Assembly: GCA_033239525.1 (NCBI GenBank) | Contig: BSYO01000038.1 | Location: 8,311,041 to 8,375,040 of the forward strand | DNA: 64,000 nucleotides | From: Nepenthes gracilis | Taxonomy: Eukaryota > Streptophyta > Magnoliopsida > Caryophyllales > Nepenthaceae | Reading direction: 5' to 3' | Part shown: piece after piece, positions 36,101-51,100 of the stretch | How positions within the stretch are numbered: position 1 is the stretch's first letter | Layout of the letters: every line of letters begins with the position of its first letter | The notes under the pieces: generated by a model | The model's input: the letters and a program-made list of their open reading frames with translations, nothing else | Told to the model about the DNA's origin: nothing | The model's database searches: none | Position numbers and translations under genes: made by a program

Positions 36101-39100
36101 AAATAAAGTTTTATCAACACTCCATCGAACAAAACCATGATCACAAAGGTACGATGTAAGACGTTCGTACTAAACTTTGGGAGCTTGCTTAAGGCCGTAG
36201 AGAGCCTTCTTGAGTTTGTACACATGATTTGGAAATGTAAGATTCATAAAGCCTTTTGGTTGTTCAACATAGACCTCTTCTTGTATGAACCCATTTAGGA
36301 ATGCACTTTTGACATCCATTTGGTATAGTTTAAAACCCATGGTACATGCAACAGATATAAGAATACGAATAGACTAGAGACGGGCTACAGGGGCAAAGTC
36401 TGCGTCATAATCGATACAGCCACACGAGTATATTCTTGGTAATAGTAGAGCTTTATTTGGGGTGATATTCCCATTTTTATCGGTTTTATTTTTGAATATC
36501 CACTTGGTCTCAATGACATTTGTATGGGTAGGACGGGGAACCAAGGTCCAAACATCATTCCTCACAAATTGATTTAGTTCCTCATGCATGGCATTTGTTC
36601 AACATTCATCGAATAGGGCCTCTTCTACCCTTTTTAGTTTGATGTGAGAGACATAACAGGTATAGGCGAGCTGACTTAGAATGCGGCAACGCAGCCTCAT
36701 ACCTTCATTAACATCACCTAACATAAGGTCCGTTGGATGATTGAGTTTAACTCTGGCAGAATGTTCCTTAGTAGAAATAGCGGTAGGAGTTACTTGCTTA
36801 ATATCGGGAAAAGAATAGTTGGGTGAGGAGTCATCATGATCATCTTCTTTATTCGAACAATCAGTGTTTTCAGGATGGTCAGGATGGGTGTTATTCACAA
36901 CAACATTGATGGATTCCATAACCGTTTGAGTGCGTAAATTGAAGACTTGATAGGCTCGACTAGTGAGAGAATATCCCAAGAATATTCCTTCATCACTTTT
37001 TGAGTTGAACTTCCCTAGGTTTTCTCGATCACCTAGAATAAAGCATTGACAGCCGAAGATATGGAAATACTTAACATTGGGTTTCTTTCCTTTCCAAAGT
37101 TCATAAGGGGTTGTATCTGTCCCAGATTTTAGGTAAACCCGGTTGATTATATGACAGGCTGTACTCACAGTTTCGTCCCAAAAGTGCATGGCATATTTTT
37201 ACATTGCATCATCGTTCTGGCCATTTCTTAAATAACCCGATTTTTGCGTTCAATAATCCCGTTTTGTTGAGGGGTGATGGGTGAAGAAAATTCATGGTGA
37301 ATTCCCTCATCATTACAAAATGTTTCAAAATTTAAATTCTCAAACTCCTTGCCATGGTCAACTCCCAATTCTAATGATAGAAGTGCCTTTTTCATTGGCA
37401 ATCTTTTTACAATAAGATTTTTCGTGGTCAAATGTGTCGAGGATTTTCACGAATGAGCTATCCATGAATACAGAGTAATCATCCCTGACCACTAAGATGT
37501 ACTTTTTGCAGCCTAAACTTTCGGTTAAAGGCCACATAAGATCCATATGAATTAATTCAAGGTAGAGATGTGGATGTCATTTTATGAGATGAGTGACTTG
37601 TTTCTAATTTGTTTTTCCCTGGTGTGAGGCCACACACATGATGTTTAGATTTGATAGTTTAGGGAGCCCTTCAACACAATTCTTTTTCGAGATTTTTGAT
37701 AAGCTTTTAAAATTTAAGTGGCCAAGGCGTTGATGCCACAATTCTGTGGTGTCAATTTTAGCGGATTTGCATTCAAGAATATTGTTTGGCTCGATACCAT
37801 AAAGATTGTCAGGAGTTTGATTGCCCTCTAAAACAATTGAGCCATTTGTGTCATAGATGGAGCATTTATCTTGAAAGAATCGGACCTCGAAGTTGCCATC
37901 ACAAAATTGACTAATGCTCAGGAAGTTAGATTTCAACCCTGATACGTACAGTTATCATAGGGCTTCGAGAGTCCAGAGATACCTATCAAGCCTTGACTAA
38001 GAATAGGGGCTCTTGAGCCATCACTAAAAACAACCGTCCCATAAGGATGGTCTGACATTGAGGAGAACATGGCTTTATTTCCACACATATGTCTAGAGCA
38101 TTCACTATCCAAGTACCACAGAGATTGATTTTGAGCTTTTAAGGCTATGTGAGCAACATTGCAATGATCTGTTTTGGAAGAGTGTTTCAGTTCACTTTTC
38201 TTTACCCAAATTTTTCTTCCCAAATTCATTTTTTGATTTAACCTTGATACTTGTTCATTTAATTGCTGAATGTGATCAAAAAGTTTATTCATTTTTGGCC
38301 CTTATCTTTGGTTGTACATAAGATTCATGGTGTAGTATCGAGGATGAATGTGACCGACTTTTCTATACGTATGACATGTAGGCACAAATTTAGGTCTTTG
38401 ATTGAAATTGGTAGAAGACTTGAAAGTTTTTGATGATTTGTTCATGACCTTTTGATTAAGAAGATCAGGTAAATAAGGTGAGCCAAATCTTTTCTCCACA
38501 CGTTGAGGCACGGTCTTAATGACTTTGGGTGTGGTAATATTTTTGAGTGAAATTTGTGTGGCAGGAACAAATACAGTTTTAGGTTGTGGGCCATCTTGGG
38601 AGATTTTCTTAACATATCCCAGACCCTTTCTATTTCCATCCACTTTCCCAATCCCCAACATATTATCAAGTTTTTGGGTTCCACTTAAGAATTTCTTCAG
38701 ATCGTTCTTAGTGTTCTCGAGCTCCACTTCTAGAGTCTTAATTTTTGCAATTTTACTTCCAGATCACGACGAGTAATAGTGGCACCCTTCAATTTTGTTG
38801 AAACTTCATCCTTTTCTCTTGCCAAGTCAATGAGTTTATTATTTAAGATTTTATTAATTTTCTTCACTTTCAAGCATTCCCCAAAGAGTTTATCATATGC
38901 TTCTTAAAGCCGATCAAACTCGCTATCAGATTTTTCACGAGAAGAATCTGACTGTTCGGGAGGTGAACTGGGGGCTTCGTCACCACTAATTATGGATGTC
39001 TTGAATGCCATATAATTTACTTCATCATCTTCGGAGGATTGTTCATTGTGATTTGCATCATCTTCTTCATCTGTTAGAGACACATTTAAGACTTTTCCTT

Positions 39101-42100
39101 TTTGACGCTTAAAATTTGGGCACTCAGTCCGGATATGACCGAAACTGTGGCATTTATGGCATTGGATTCCTTAAGATTTCTTATTTTTAACGTCGTTAGT
39201 TTCCTTTGTATCTTTTTGAACGAATAGTGAGACAGATCAGTGCCTTTGGAAGATTGTTTGCTATTTTTATTTTTGAAAAATTTCTTAAAATTTTTTACAG
39301 AGTAAAATCCTCATCACTACATGACTCATCGTCCTAGTGACGATCTTTCTCTTTACTTTTTTTAGGGCAATTGATTTGTTTTTCTTGGATTGGGGAAGAG
39401 TATGCTCATAAGTTTGTAGGGACCCTATAAGTTCTTCTATTTTCAATTTATCTAAATCTTTGCTTTCTTCAATGGCAGTAACCTTTGGTCTAAATCGTTT
39501 AGGCAAAGATCGTAGAACTTTTCGGACAATTCTATTTTCAGGAATACGTTCTCGTAGATTGAATGTAGAATTCACAACGTCGTTCAATTTAGCATAAAAT
39601 TTATCAAAGGTCTCGTCATCTTTCATTCCTATTTCTTCGAATCTAATAGTGAGCATTTGTAATTTTGAATTTTTAACTAATTTAGTACCTTCATGAGTGA
39701 TTTCAAGAATGTCCCATGCATCTTTAGATGTTTCGCACATTAAAATCCGTTTAAACTCATCGGGAGATACAGCCATAAAGATAGCATGTAACCCCTTACT
39801 ATTCTAATTACATGCATCAAGTTCCTCTTTAGTCCACAAAGATAAGACTTTTGGTTTGTCACCGATGGAACTTGTGGGAGGAGTCCACCCAACTTGGGTA
39901 CTTGCCCAAACTCGCTCATCTATTGGTTTTAAAAATGCTCTCATACGTACTTTCCAGTACGCATAATTGCTCCCGTCGAAATAGGGAGGAACGAACAGAG
40001 ATTGACTAGTAGGCATCTAGAATCGGGTCGTGGATTGGGGTAAGTCTCTGATACCAATTGAAAAAGGACTTTTTGTCCTAAATTGTACAATTAAGTTTCA
40101 ACCCCGGTAAAAGTAGCGGAAGTAGTAAAAATTAAATATTCAATACACGTAAAAAATATTTATTTCTAGATGCTATTGATAAGAATAAGCATGCAAAATA
40201 TAAATAAGTAAACGCAATAATAAAAAGACACGATTTTTGGTAACGAATGGAAAACTTGATACCCACGGTAATTGAGAAAAAAACCCTCTCGGGTTTAACG
40301 GCCCGAAGGAAGTAATGCACTATGAAAATTAACTTATAGGCCAGGGTGGTAACAACCGACGCATTACTTGCCTTTGAGCTTACTCCAATCTTGTGATCCC
40401 TCTCACTCCTTGGATTTGCCAGAACGGCCGAGAGCAGACACCTTAGGTCTTCACGTCAATCTTCCCTCTTTAGCTACTTGAATTGCCGAACACGATCGAG
40501 TCTCATTCTTGGCCTTACCGACATCTCCAACGAAGGTAGAAGGATGTAAGTGTTTGAATGGCAAAGGAAAAATGCAGAGAAAACTATTTAGAACATGAAA
40601 CTCAAGGTTGAAGCTTTCGGTTTTCTCAAGAGAAGCAATATTAATGAAGCATGAACAACGTTCTTCTCAAGTGGGGCACGAAACTAGTCTGTCCAGAGTC
40701 CTAGGGTTCCAAAAACATAAGCTAAGTATTTATAGAGAGCTCAAAATTTGCATTTAAAAAACTTGCCGTTGCATGGCGCTCAGCGCACGGAGGTTTCCCG
40801 AGAGAAACCCTATGTGCGTGAGCAAGAGACGCGCCACGACAAGGGGACTATTCTAGATTTTGGCTCGAGCACGGGTGGCGCACAGCGGTGGGGACCATTT
40901 TGGATTTTTAAGGTCGAGCGGGTAGCGGCAGCGCACGGAGGGCACGGGGCTTCAGACGGGCTCGAGCGACTGGAGAGTACATGGCAGGCGCGGAATTCGT
41001 GAAAGTCGAAATGGACAGCAACGGCTGAATGTTGATACTGTAACTCGACAACTCATAACCCGACATCGATACAATAATACATATGGTCACGGAATATGCG
41101 AATTAGACAAATGTCTCTAACAATTATGTACACTACGAGCTGTCATATATTGCACATGACAACACTACTGGCACTTTTTTTCTAATGGGAGAATTCATGG
41201 CATAAGATATAGTATTCTCTAACTTCTTGTGTCAAAATGTAATCTCCGATACATATATATGCTGATTTCTGTTTTCTGTAATCTTTATCAACTAGGGTTG
41301 TGTGTCAATGAAGCGTATCCTTTACTGTGCTCTCTTGAAGTTTATATTGTTTTATTATTATTTACTTCAATCAGTGCCCTTTATGTATGATTGTAGGACT
41401 TAAAGAAGAAGAAGGACAGCCAGCTGTTGAAAATCTGACAGAGCCTATTTTAGATCAGATTAAGGATGCCCTGGTTACACGCTATGAACTTAATTTTACT
41501 AGACAAGATATTTCTTCCCTCTGGTTTTTGTGCAAACAGGTATTATAATCATTTTCGTTTGAGAAATCTTGAGAAGGGGCAAACTCTTTCCTTTTTCAAG
41601 TATGAAAAGTTCAAAAACATTTGTGACATGAAAAAATAATTCGTAGTTGAATAAAGCAGAAGTCCATTTAGTTGACATATAATTCTGCTGTGTCAGGAAG
41701 CATCTTTATTAGGCATAACTAATCAAGCTTGTGGCCTTTTCCTTCCTCGTGAGGTTCGTATATTCATCTTTTATTTGATGTGATGCCTTAATGCACTGTT
41801 TGATTGATGGTAGTATGTTACTCTTTTATTCATCATTTGTTATGCTGTCCATCATCGTTTGTCATTCAAGGATTCCTTTTTTTCCTATTTGTTCCTTTTT
41901 TTCCTCATTCTCTATAGAAGCCAAACCCAGTCGTCTTCAGCTGAATTCGATACTGATGACAAATAAGAAAACATGCCCGTACACATTTTAGCTTTTGTTC
42001 CTTGTTCTTCCAGTTTGTCTTGTTTTACCCTTTTGTCCAGAAGAATTTCCAGTAGGCATATTTAACGTGGCATTTGTGCTGTTAATTGCCAGTATAGTCA

Positions 42101-45100
42101 TACCCTAGGATAGAATACAGCATGATATGACCAAAAGAAGTTATAGCATGAAAATAAACAAATTAGTGCGTGCTGTTTCACTTACTCAGTAAACTTTGTT
42201 GATGTATTCAAGGCTCTAAGCTTTTTGAGTCATTGATTGGAAACCTCAGTGTGCTTCAGATAATCAAATGCCAAGGCATCTTGTCCAATGAGCCAGATAT
42301 AGTCCTTATTGCATATATTATTCTCCGTTCATTGAGAAAGGAACAAGTGTAATTTTGGAAAAGAGTATGTCCCAGAAGCATACAATCTCTCTCCCTAAAA
42401 TATAAATCAAGATACAGATTAATTGACTTCCATGGTTTTTTATATCAAGTTTAGAAATTTCCAATATGTATTTGAGCAGTAGCTGTGTCAATTGTGGGAC
42501 ACTGCAGACAGGTGGGTCGGGAAATAGTGTCTGCCCTTTCTGAAACTAGTTCCCCGTTGGGTCATTGGTAGTGTATGCTTGGATCAGCTGAGAAGGGAAT
42601 TCATGAATGAAGTAACAATGAATGTTGAATCACAGAGAAATTTTTCTATTGATTTTATACGAGAAATTGAAAACATTTTTCATTTCTTGGCTCTAGTTGT
42701 TGATTACTGGTGGTTAGTCCAGAAAACATCCTTCTTCCATGATGTAAGCCTTTTTAATTAGATAATGGCATTGTCTAGGTTGCTTTTTTGGAGTGGACAG
42801 ATGACATAGAGTTGTTTATATTAAAAGGATATGGTAATTCACTGAATTACCGCATGGGAATACATTTGCTTAGAGATGTTGTAGATTCCATGGAGGATGC
42901 AATCAAGGCTAATGAAGGTAATATTGGATTTCTGTCCTTCATATTTCTGTATCCTCATGTTGTCTTTCAGGTTTTTTGCCTGTCTTGGACACCATATTTA
43001 TGCTGTTACAAAGCTGTTCAAGGGGGACCAATGAAATATGTGGGTTGTCGGCAAGGAATCAAGGAAACTGTCTTTCAATATGTAAATGAAATTTTATTTG
43101 AAATTTGTGCTGGATGCTTACAATTTTTGCAAGTTCTTTTTGAGCACCATAGGAGAAGAAAATTGGTCTGCATAGCCCGTGTACCCACTTAAGTTCGAAC
43201 ATCAACACCTTCTCAAGCAATTGGAAAATCTTCCATCCCTATCCTTACTAATGCACCTCTGGTTTGCATGTGGGACATGACTGCATCCATAAGCTTTGAG
43301 TTATTTCTACTAGAGTATGTGTCACCAAAAAAAATTCTCAAATTGAGGGCAACTTTTTTTTTAATTTATTGTGGTTTAATTGATACCTTTTTCATATGTT
43401 GCAAATGCAAATGTTTGATTTGATTTGTTGTATTTGGTCATCATATTGTTTGAGCATTCAAAGAGCAAAGATCTCTCTTTCCATCTTATATGGCAGAGGG
43501 TTTTCCTGTTACTCCCTTCCACAGCTAGACTGTGACCATGAAATCCCATCACAGAAACTGTGGAGTACCAAGAGAAGTTTGAAGAGCTGAGATATCCAAC
43601 ACTACAGCTTAATGCTGGATTTTGTCAACAATACATCTGTCAGGATTTTTTCCTTGCCCTCAAAGAACTATGCCTATGGTAAAGATTCTTAAACCCTCAT
43701 CTCTGACTCAAGCTGTTGAACAAACCAACTTGCAAGAAAACACATTTGAAGCTTTATTTAGGAACACAACCTTCTTGTTTCCCAAATTACATTCTCTGCT
43801 GAATAAATGACCATGATCTATCTTCCTTATATGCCAAACGACTTGCAAACCACTAAATAACATCTAATATGAGAACACTGTAACAATCTTTATTGATCAA
43901 GATCACATAGCTTTATTGATCATGGAATGCTTAAAGCTGTGTATTACCACTGTCCACCCACCAAAACTGTAATACTTTCTCCACTTAGCACTTGATCCAG
44001 GGACTGTTGTGTGCCATATTCCCGATAATGAATGTACTGAAATTTTAACACCTCATTCCTCCTCTTCTTGAGCTTTCCACATTTTCTCTAGGCAGTATTT
44101 CTTGCTGTACACCTTTAATTTCAGCAGCCTAGAGACTGCAATTGCCTTGATTTTCACTAATGACTGGGATACACCTTCTCCCCACATCTATAACATGATC
44201 CTGATTCTCTTCCTGTCTCAAAGAAAGTCTGTTTGGGGTTTCGGCGCTGGGGTATTGGTAGGTTTAGTTTGTATTGTAGTATTAGAAGTTGTGGCAATGT
44301 TTCGCTGTTTGTTTGGCTTATGTGGAATATAGGTCATGGTCTTTGGTTCAGTGTTCAATATGTATTGAGAAGCAAGAAGCGCTTCTGTCTGCTAAACAAT
44401 GCTTCAAGGTTTAATTCTTCAAATTTGGCTTGTTAACAGCTTGAGTTGGAAATGAGAGTTCAATCTTCTTTACCAATGTCCTTTGTTCTTCTTAGTTATC
44501 ATGCAAGAAGCATGAAATAAAGTATTGTTTTCGGAATCTGGCATTAAGCTATAATGTTTGTGCTTTCAGCTCTTCAAACTTTTCTTTGTTCTCCTATACA
44601 TTGCTTGTTTGTTGCACTTTGTTGATCACACTCTAGCCGTGGAGGTGACTGTTGTGATGGTGTTGTGCATATGGAGAATTTACATTGGTGTATTGTTGAT
44701 ATGCAGAAGCATAGAAGCTTTGATACATCAGATTTTCTTTTTCTATATAATATTTTGATGTCTCTTCTGCAGGATGCATCTCTTTACCTCTTATACTCAT
44801 CTGCACGTTCCTGGATAGTTTTTCCTTTCATTGGAAAGTATGGGGCTATAGTTTAGAGTAAGAGTAGGAATTATGGTTAAAAAATTTTTGACCATAAGCA
44901 CCTCTAATTTTAACTATTTGTCACATTGCAGCCACTTTTAGGGATTTTTTTTTTTTTTCTAATTTTTGGTTCAAGGCCTAGAATTTTGTAAACGGCTAAC
45001 AATCTCTCACCATAATATGTGAAAGCTATGTTGTTAGATTGAAAACCACAGTCCATATTAATTAATGAAAAAACAAAGCTCTTAATAAATACAAGAATTT

Positions 45101-48100
45101 GGTGGTTATGGGAAGAAGTTACCCTAATATTTTTTTTATTAAACTAATATAAAGAAAATTCAAACTGAATGTAATATTGGTGTGACACTGTCGACGTTAC
45201 ACCAATTATAAGTGTCCAGCTGAAAATGCCTAAAAAAAATTGCCGTAATGTGAAAAATGGTTTGAAAGATATAGTCGTTTTGGGGGAATGCAATCATCCA
45301 TTACATGCTTCCTTTTTATTTCCTCTGAAAAAGGTTTCTGAATAATGACAATGCATTGTTTAGAATTCTTCGCACATTTCCTTCAGACAAATGGTTTTAG
45401 CCTTTTAGCATAATTTTATCCTGTATGTTGTCCCCAAAAAATTACATTTAGATTATATGGTATCCCAAATATTTGTCGATCTAAGTTTGAACGATAGTCT
45501 AACTTGGAAAGTCCAATGCACACAGCTATGAGCTTTTTAGTTCCATTTCACCATTTGTATTATGATATTGCTACAAGGAAGTAATGAATATGTATGCAAT
45601 AAATGAATGGGTTGTGAAAATTAACTGTACTTCATAAAATGAATGCAAGAAATGAAATCTGTACTTCAGAATTTGAGGTAAGGTTTTTTCCTCCATGTAT
45701 ATGTATGCGGTAAAAATAAAGGCCTGGGCCCTCCTTCCAAGATGACTGCCTGTTGGTAGCTGTTAATTGAAGGATTTCATCTTCTAGTGGGCTTATAGCT
45801 TCATATTTTGGTCATTGTAGGAGCACATCCTCGAGGAAGTTATGAAAAGGCAAGGCTTCGTTTTGCACATGCAGAGACCGTTGTTCCATTTTCATGTCTG
45901 CTTGGGCTGTTTCAAGAAGGGGCTGGTATGTTTGCCTCCGTGAGTGTCCTCTCATTTCTTTTCTTAATGACAATTTACATAGATGCTGTAATATCGGACA
46001 TGAATGTGAGCATTCTGTAAGGCGAATAAACTACTATTCATCTCCCTTTATGACTGCTTTCTCTCCTGAATTGGCTTTCGTCTGGATTACTACAGAACAT
46101 GAGATGATTCAAAGAGAACAGCCTTTGAAATTGCTTCCATGGCCTCCCAAAAAAAGAAGTTGGAAGGGCAGTATGGTGGCTCCATTTGCAGGAAACAATA
46201 TGCTAGTCTTGTATAGTTGTCCGGCTTACAGTTCAAGCAAGTACTATGTGCAAGTGCTGCACAATGAACATCCCATCCGTACGCCGGTAAGCTTCAACTG
46301 CTCATAAAATTGAAATATGCTGACCATTGCAAACATTTAAAAGAAAAATCTGAACAAGGACATGTTATACTGGTTAGCTCACTGTGTTGTCTTCGTCCAT
46401 TCATTTTATGTGGTGGGTTAAAGAATTATTTTGATTTCTCTATTTAATCTGCACAATGCTTGGATTTTGTAAAAATTCATCCTGAAAATGCGATAGATGT
46501 GGGTTTTCTTTTTCTATTCTGTCCACAATTGTTAAAAATTTCGTAGATGCCATAGCTCTACTATAAGCTGCATAGTCTTGTTTCATTTAGGCAGTCAAAT
46601 CACATGCTAGTGAAGTACTTGAGTTTTAATTACCTTGTTCAAAAGCAAACAAGCTGCAATTAAGTATGATCTCGTACAAAGACCATGAGTAAAATTTGAA
46701 ATCCATGCAAGTTTTAAAGAATAAGCTTTTTCCATGAAAAAAAATGAACTTTGAGATCTTCCCTTATCTAAATTTGATATCTGCTTTGGTCGCTCACACA
46801 TGGTGAAAGGGATGTACAAAGATTGTTCTGAACTTCAAAACCTGGTTTGTACAGTCTCCACCATTAAATACTCTGGTCTTTGTAAATTCTGGGAAAAAGG
46901 GTTTGCAGTATCACTTCAGTTTGGCACTTGCTGCAGTATTACTGATTTTTCTTACATATTTAAATAGCCACTCCTTGCTCTAACAATAAGCATAATCCAA
47001 GTCCTTCAAAATCCACTTATGTTCACTCAACTCCCCCTAGTGTCTTCATTGCTGTCATGCTTGTACTAAAACAAAGCTCTGATTCTCATGCTTTGTTGCA
47101 TTACCCTGTTCTCACCATTGGTTTCCTTGTCAGTTGTTGACGATTGTCTCTCTCTTTTGGTCACTAACTCTTCAGAGCACTTGGCAAGCAGTTGCTTTTT
47201 TTGGTTGGAAATTATTGACATTAGCATTTCAATGAATTTGGAAGAGTACAACTCTACCTACCTTCCCTTTCTTTTCGTTATATAACAATAAGAAAATTAA
47301 TACAATAGAGAAGGAGATACAAGATAAAGGACACAATAATAACATATCAATCCTCTATTGATTTACCTCAATTATATCCTTGCCTAATTTTCTGTTTTTT
47401 TCAACACTCCCCCTTAAGTTGGTATATTAAATGTCATTTAAACCTAGCTTGAAACAAATGAACTTTAGATAAATACCATTACGAGATTTATATTAGCAAG
47501 TTGGTCCCCAGATCATCTACTATTTTGTCTCAAACAAAATGGCAATCACTTTTAATGTTCTTGATCCTCTTATAAAATACTGGGTGGGATGTGATGTTTA
47601 ATGCATCTTGATTATCACAAAATAATAAAATAGGAGTAGGTGAAAATCCAATTTCCTAAAGAAAATATTATAGCCATGTAAGCTCACTAATTTGGGCCAT
47701 TTCCTGTATCCTACGTCTCTAATTGATCTTGTTGCCACTATTTGTTGTTTTCTTTATCATGAAACAAGGTTATTGCTAAGGAATATACAATATCCTAGAA
47801 AAAATCGTCTATTGGAAGGAGATCCTACTAAGTATGCATCTTTGTGTCCTTGTAATTGAAGACATTCATTTGATCAACGTAATATTCAAAGTCCTGGAGT
47901 CTTCTTTATATATTTAATGAGGATCATAACAACTTCGAATGGGGAATTCTAGGAGCTTTTAGTAATTAACTCGCCAGATTGATTGCACTTGAAATATCAA
48001 GTTTAGTAATAGTATAATAATTTAGTTTTTCAACTAGCCAATAATATTGACCTGAATCTTCACACAATTTTCCTTTATCCTTTAGAAACTTTAGATTAGG

Positions 48101-51100
48101 GTCCATGGGAGTGTCCATCAGATGAAAACAAAGAAGAGCAATTTTGTTCAATAGATCAAGTACATAGTTCCATTTACACATAGTTAAAACTTTTAGATAT
48201 CTAGCAGCTGTTATTCCTAAAAATTAATGAAGTTTAGCTAAGTCTTTTGTTTGAAATTGTTATTGTAGAAAATATTTTAGATGTTTGATCCCATCTACAT
48301 TATTTTTAGTAATAACTATATCATTGACATAAAACTTAAGGTTACTATAGCTAATATTCTTCCATAAGTGAAATACCATGTGGTTCTTTTGACAACCTAT
48401 GGACCAAATTCAATGATGACTTTTGGAGTATTCACAAACTATGTTCTGGATGACTACTTAAGTCCATAAGAAGCTTTCAATTTGCAAACACAATTCCGAT
48501 ACGTCCCTAAACTAACAAACCCTAGAGATTGCTTCATATAAAATTTATCGAGCATGTCACCATTAAGAATTACATTCTTGATATTTAATTGAAATAGAGT
48601 ACAATCAAGGTTAGCAACAACGGAAATAAGAATCCAAATAGAGGACATGTTAGCAACATATGATAAAGTCTCGTTATAGTTAAAATCATAGGTTTGTGTA
48701 TAGCTTTTAACAACCAGTCGTGCTTTTAAGAAGTCACTGAGCCATCTCAATTGATTAAAGGTATAAAAACTCACTTGCAACCAATGGTCTGTGAGCCACA
48801 TGGTAAAGGTATCGTTCACGTGCAGCTGCAATTTCTATTCCATATCTTCCCTCCACCTAGGATTAGATAACGTATCTGTGATATGAAATAAGTAATGGAC
48901 AATGATAACAAATAAACAGAGATATGTTGGTTAATAGGATGTTGTGTGGCACATGAATGTTTACCTTTGCAAAGGGCAATGGGTTGAGACTGAGAATCTA
49001 TATGTTCTAGATTCCTAGATAGCAAAGAGATTAGAGGAGGCATAATAGTGTTGTCGTTGAGTATAAACTTTTAGAGGTTTAGATGATCATGGTGGTTTAT
49101 GTAAGGGCAATACTAGACATGTTGGTCCTTGAGAGGAGAAGAGTCAGATGTGGATGTAGGTAATCCGAGGTTTGAAAAGGATATACCAATAGGAAAGTAG
49201 GAAATAGATATCAAAACATAATGTTCCACATAGACAATATTGAGGAATATATTGTGGATTCATCAAAAGTAACATCAGTGCTTACAGAGCAGTTTTTGAC
49301 TGTAGGATTATAAGATCGATAATCTTTTTGTATATTGTGTAGCCAAGAATGGCACATTTGGTAGTCTAAAGATCTGGTTTGTTAGAGCCATCCTAAACAT
49401 ATGAACATAATAGAGATAGCTAAAAATCCTAATAGGCAATGAAAAGAGTGGTTAGGAGGGGAAAAGGAAAGAAAGAAGTGAGGCTCCATCAAAAAACAGA
49501 TGACAGCATACGATTTATAACACAACATGCAGTGAAGATGGAGTCACTTCAAAACTGTTTGAGAACATGCATATGAGTTGTGACCTTAAAGGCTCTAGTA
49601 AGTTCCAACAAGCAATGATTTTTTCATTTAACAACATCATTTTGTTGAGTATGTACACACAAAATGTAATGAAGAATATTTAAAAGAGATTAGGATATAA
49701 AAGTGGACTAATATTCTTCGGCATTATTAGAGCTATAAATATAATTTTTTGTATTTAAACAGAGTTTTGATTTGCCTTAAACAGAGTTTTGATTTGACCC
49801 TAAACAAATAGAAGATAGAAAGTAACTTTGAGTGACTTTTCATAAAAAATTTCTAAGTCATACAAGATAAATTATCTACAAAAGTGATAAAATACTAAAA
49901 TGTATTACTGAAAATATAAATTTGTCCCTATCCATTGAAGGGGATCAACTTAAATGGTTTAGAAGTACGACTTACATTTCTATGAGGAAATTACATATGG
50001 TAATATTTGCTAAATTGATAAACTTCACTTGGAAGAGACAATACAGACTGAAGATTCTGAAATTGACTCTTTAAATAGGCATGAGAGATTTTCATTAAAG
50101 AGACTTATTTTGCAGAACTACTTAGTTTTCTATGTGAATCCCAACAATAACCGGTAGAATGAGCGATGTTGTTATAGTGAGTAGATCTTCTTTATGACTT
50201 CTACGTGAGCACTGCTTCGTCAGTCATGGCCATCATGTGAAAAACGGCCTCTAGAATCCCGGTCTCTTCTACTAGCACATTATCCTCGAGATGAACTAAA
50301 ACTACCACAAGTGACAAACACATAGTAGCTTCTACTTCGAGAGTTATTTGAGAGAGCAGAGTGTCCAACGTGTGAGATTCTTCTAAATTATTTAATCGTT
50401 CTTGCCCTTAACATTTGAGAGTTATTTGAGAGAGCAGAGTGTCCAACGTGTGAGATTCTTCTAAATTATTTAATCGTTCTTGCCCTTAACATTTGTGCAT
50501 GGACTGCCTCAAAGTTAGATGAATGACTAAGGAGGACTTTACAATATCAATATCATCTTGAGGTTAGAACCAAATGTGAGGCTTGAGTCAATTTAATTGC
50601 AAAGACCTACTATTGTTCCTTCCCACAACTCCTTGCCCCATTTTGAAGAGGTGAAGGAGACATAATCTCAAGTCTAAGCTAATATTTAAAGTGTTTGGGC
50701 TCAGCTGTTTTTAAGAAGTCCGACTGGTATTTGACCCAGTAGCTCAGTAGTTAACCACTCCCACATTGCCTTTTTTCTGCTTAGAAATGTGGATCTACAG
50801 CCTATTACCATTTTATATTCACAGCTAGTTTGTTTTGACCCATCCCACAATTTAGCAATTGTTCCAATTGAAACATTGCCCGATCTTTTAACTGATATCC
50901 CAAATCGGTTCTTACAAGAGTGGGGAATCAAATTATACTTTTGGGCTTTGAGCAGTCTCTGCATTTCTAGCAGAACTTGTCATTCAATTGCATGGCATTT
51001 AAAATAAAAAAGGGCAGTTCAATGCTCGATATTCTCATACCATAGGATTTGTGGAGAATTAGATATATTGAATTGTACCCCTATATTACAACGCACTTGG

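Larger units (their letters stand above)
33611..41122 (-). mobile_element. Ty1-copia element (Sirevirus-like), nearly full length, antisense in intron 4
   Basis: A 7.5-kb element with two LTRs, PBS, PPT and the domain order gag-protease-integrase-RT-RNase H on the minus strand, diagnostic of Ty1-copia. Flanks are GTTAT on the left and ATTAT on the right, a probable 5-bp target duplication with one mismatch. The two LTRs differ in many places and in length, so the insertion is old. All proteins are interrupted. The lineage call rests on the long gag with an extra degenerate Cys/His motif and on several polypurine tracts before the 3' LTR. Those are described for Sireviruses. No envelope-like ORF was seen. 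The element sits in a gene intron in the opposite direction, a common tolerated state. Confidence 0.93.

Noticed and set aside
50736..50775. TAGCTCAGTAGTTAAC resembling a tRNA or SINE A box
   Set aside because: No matching B box (GGTTCGA) at the right spacing and no cloverleaf could be formed.
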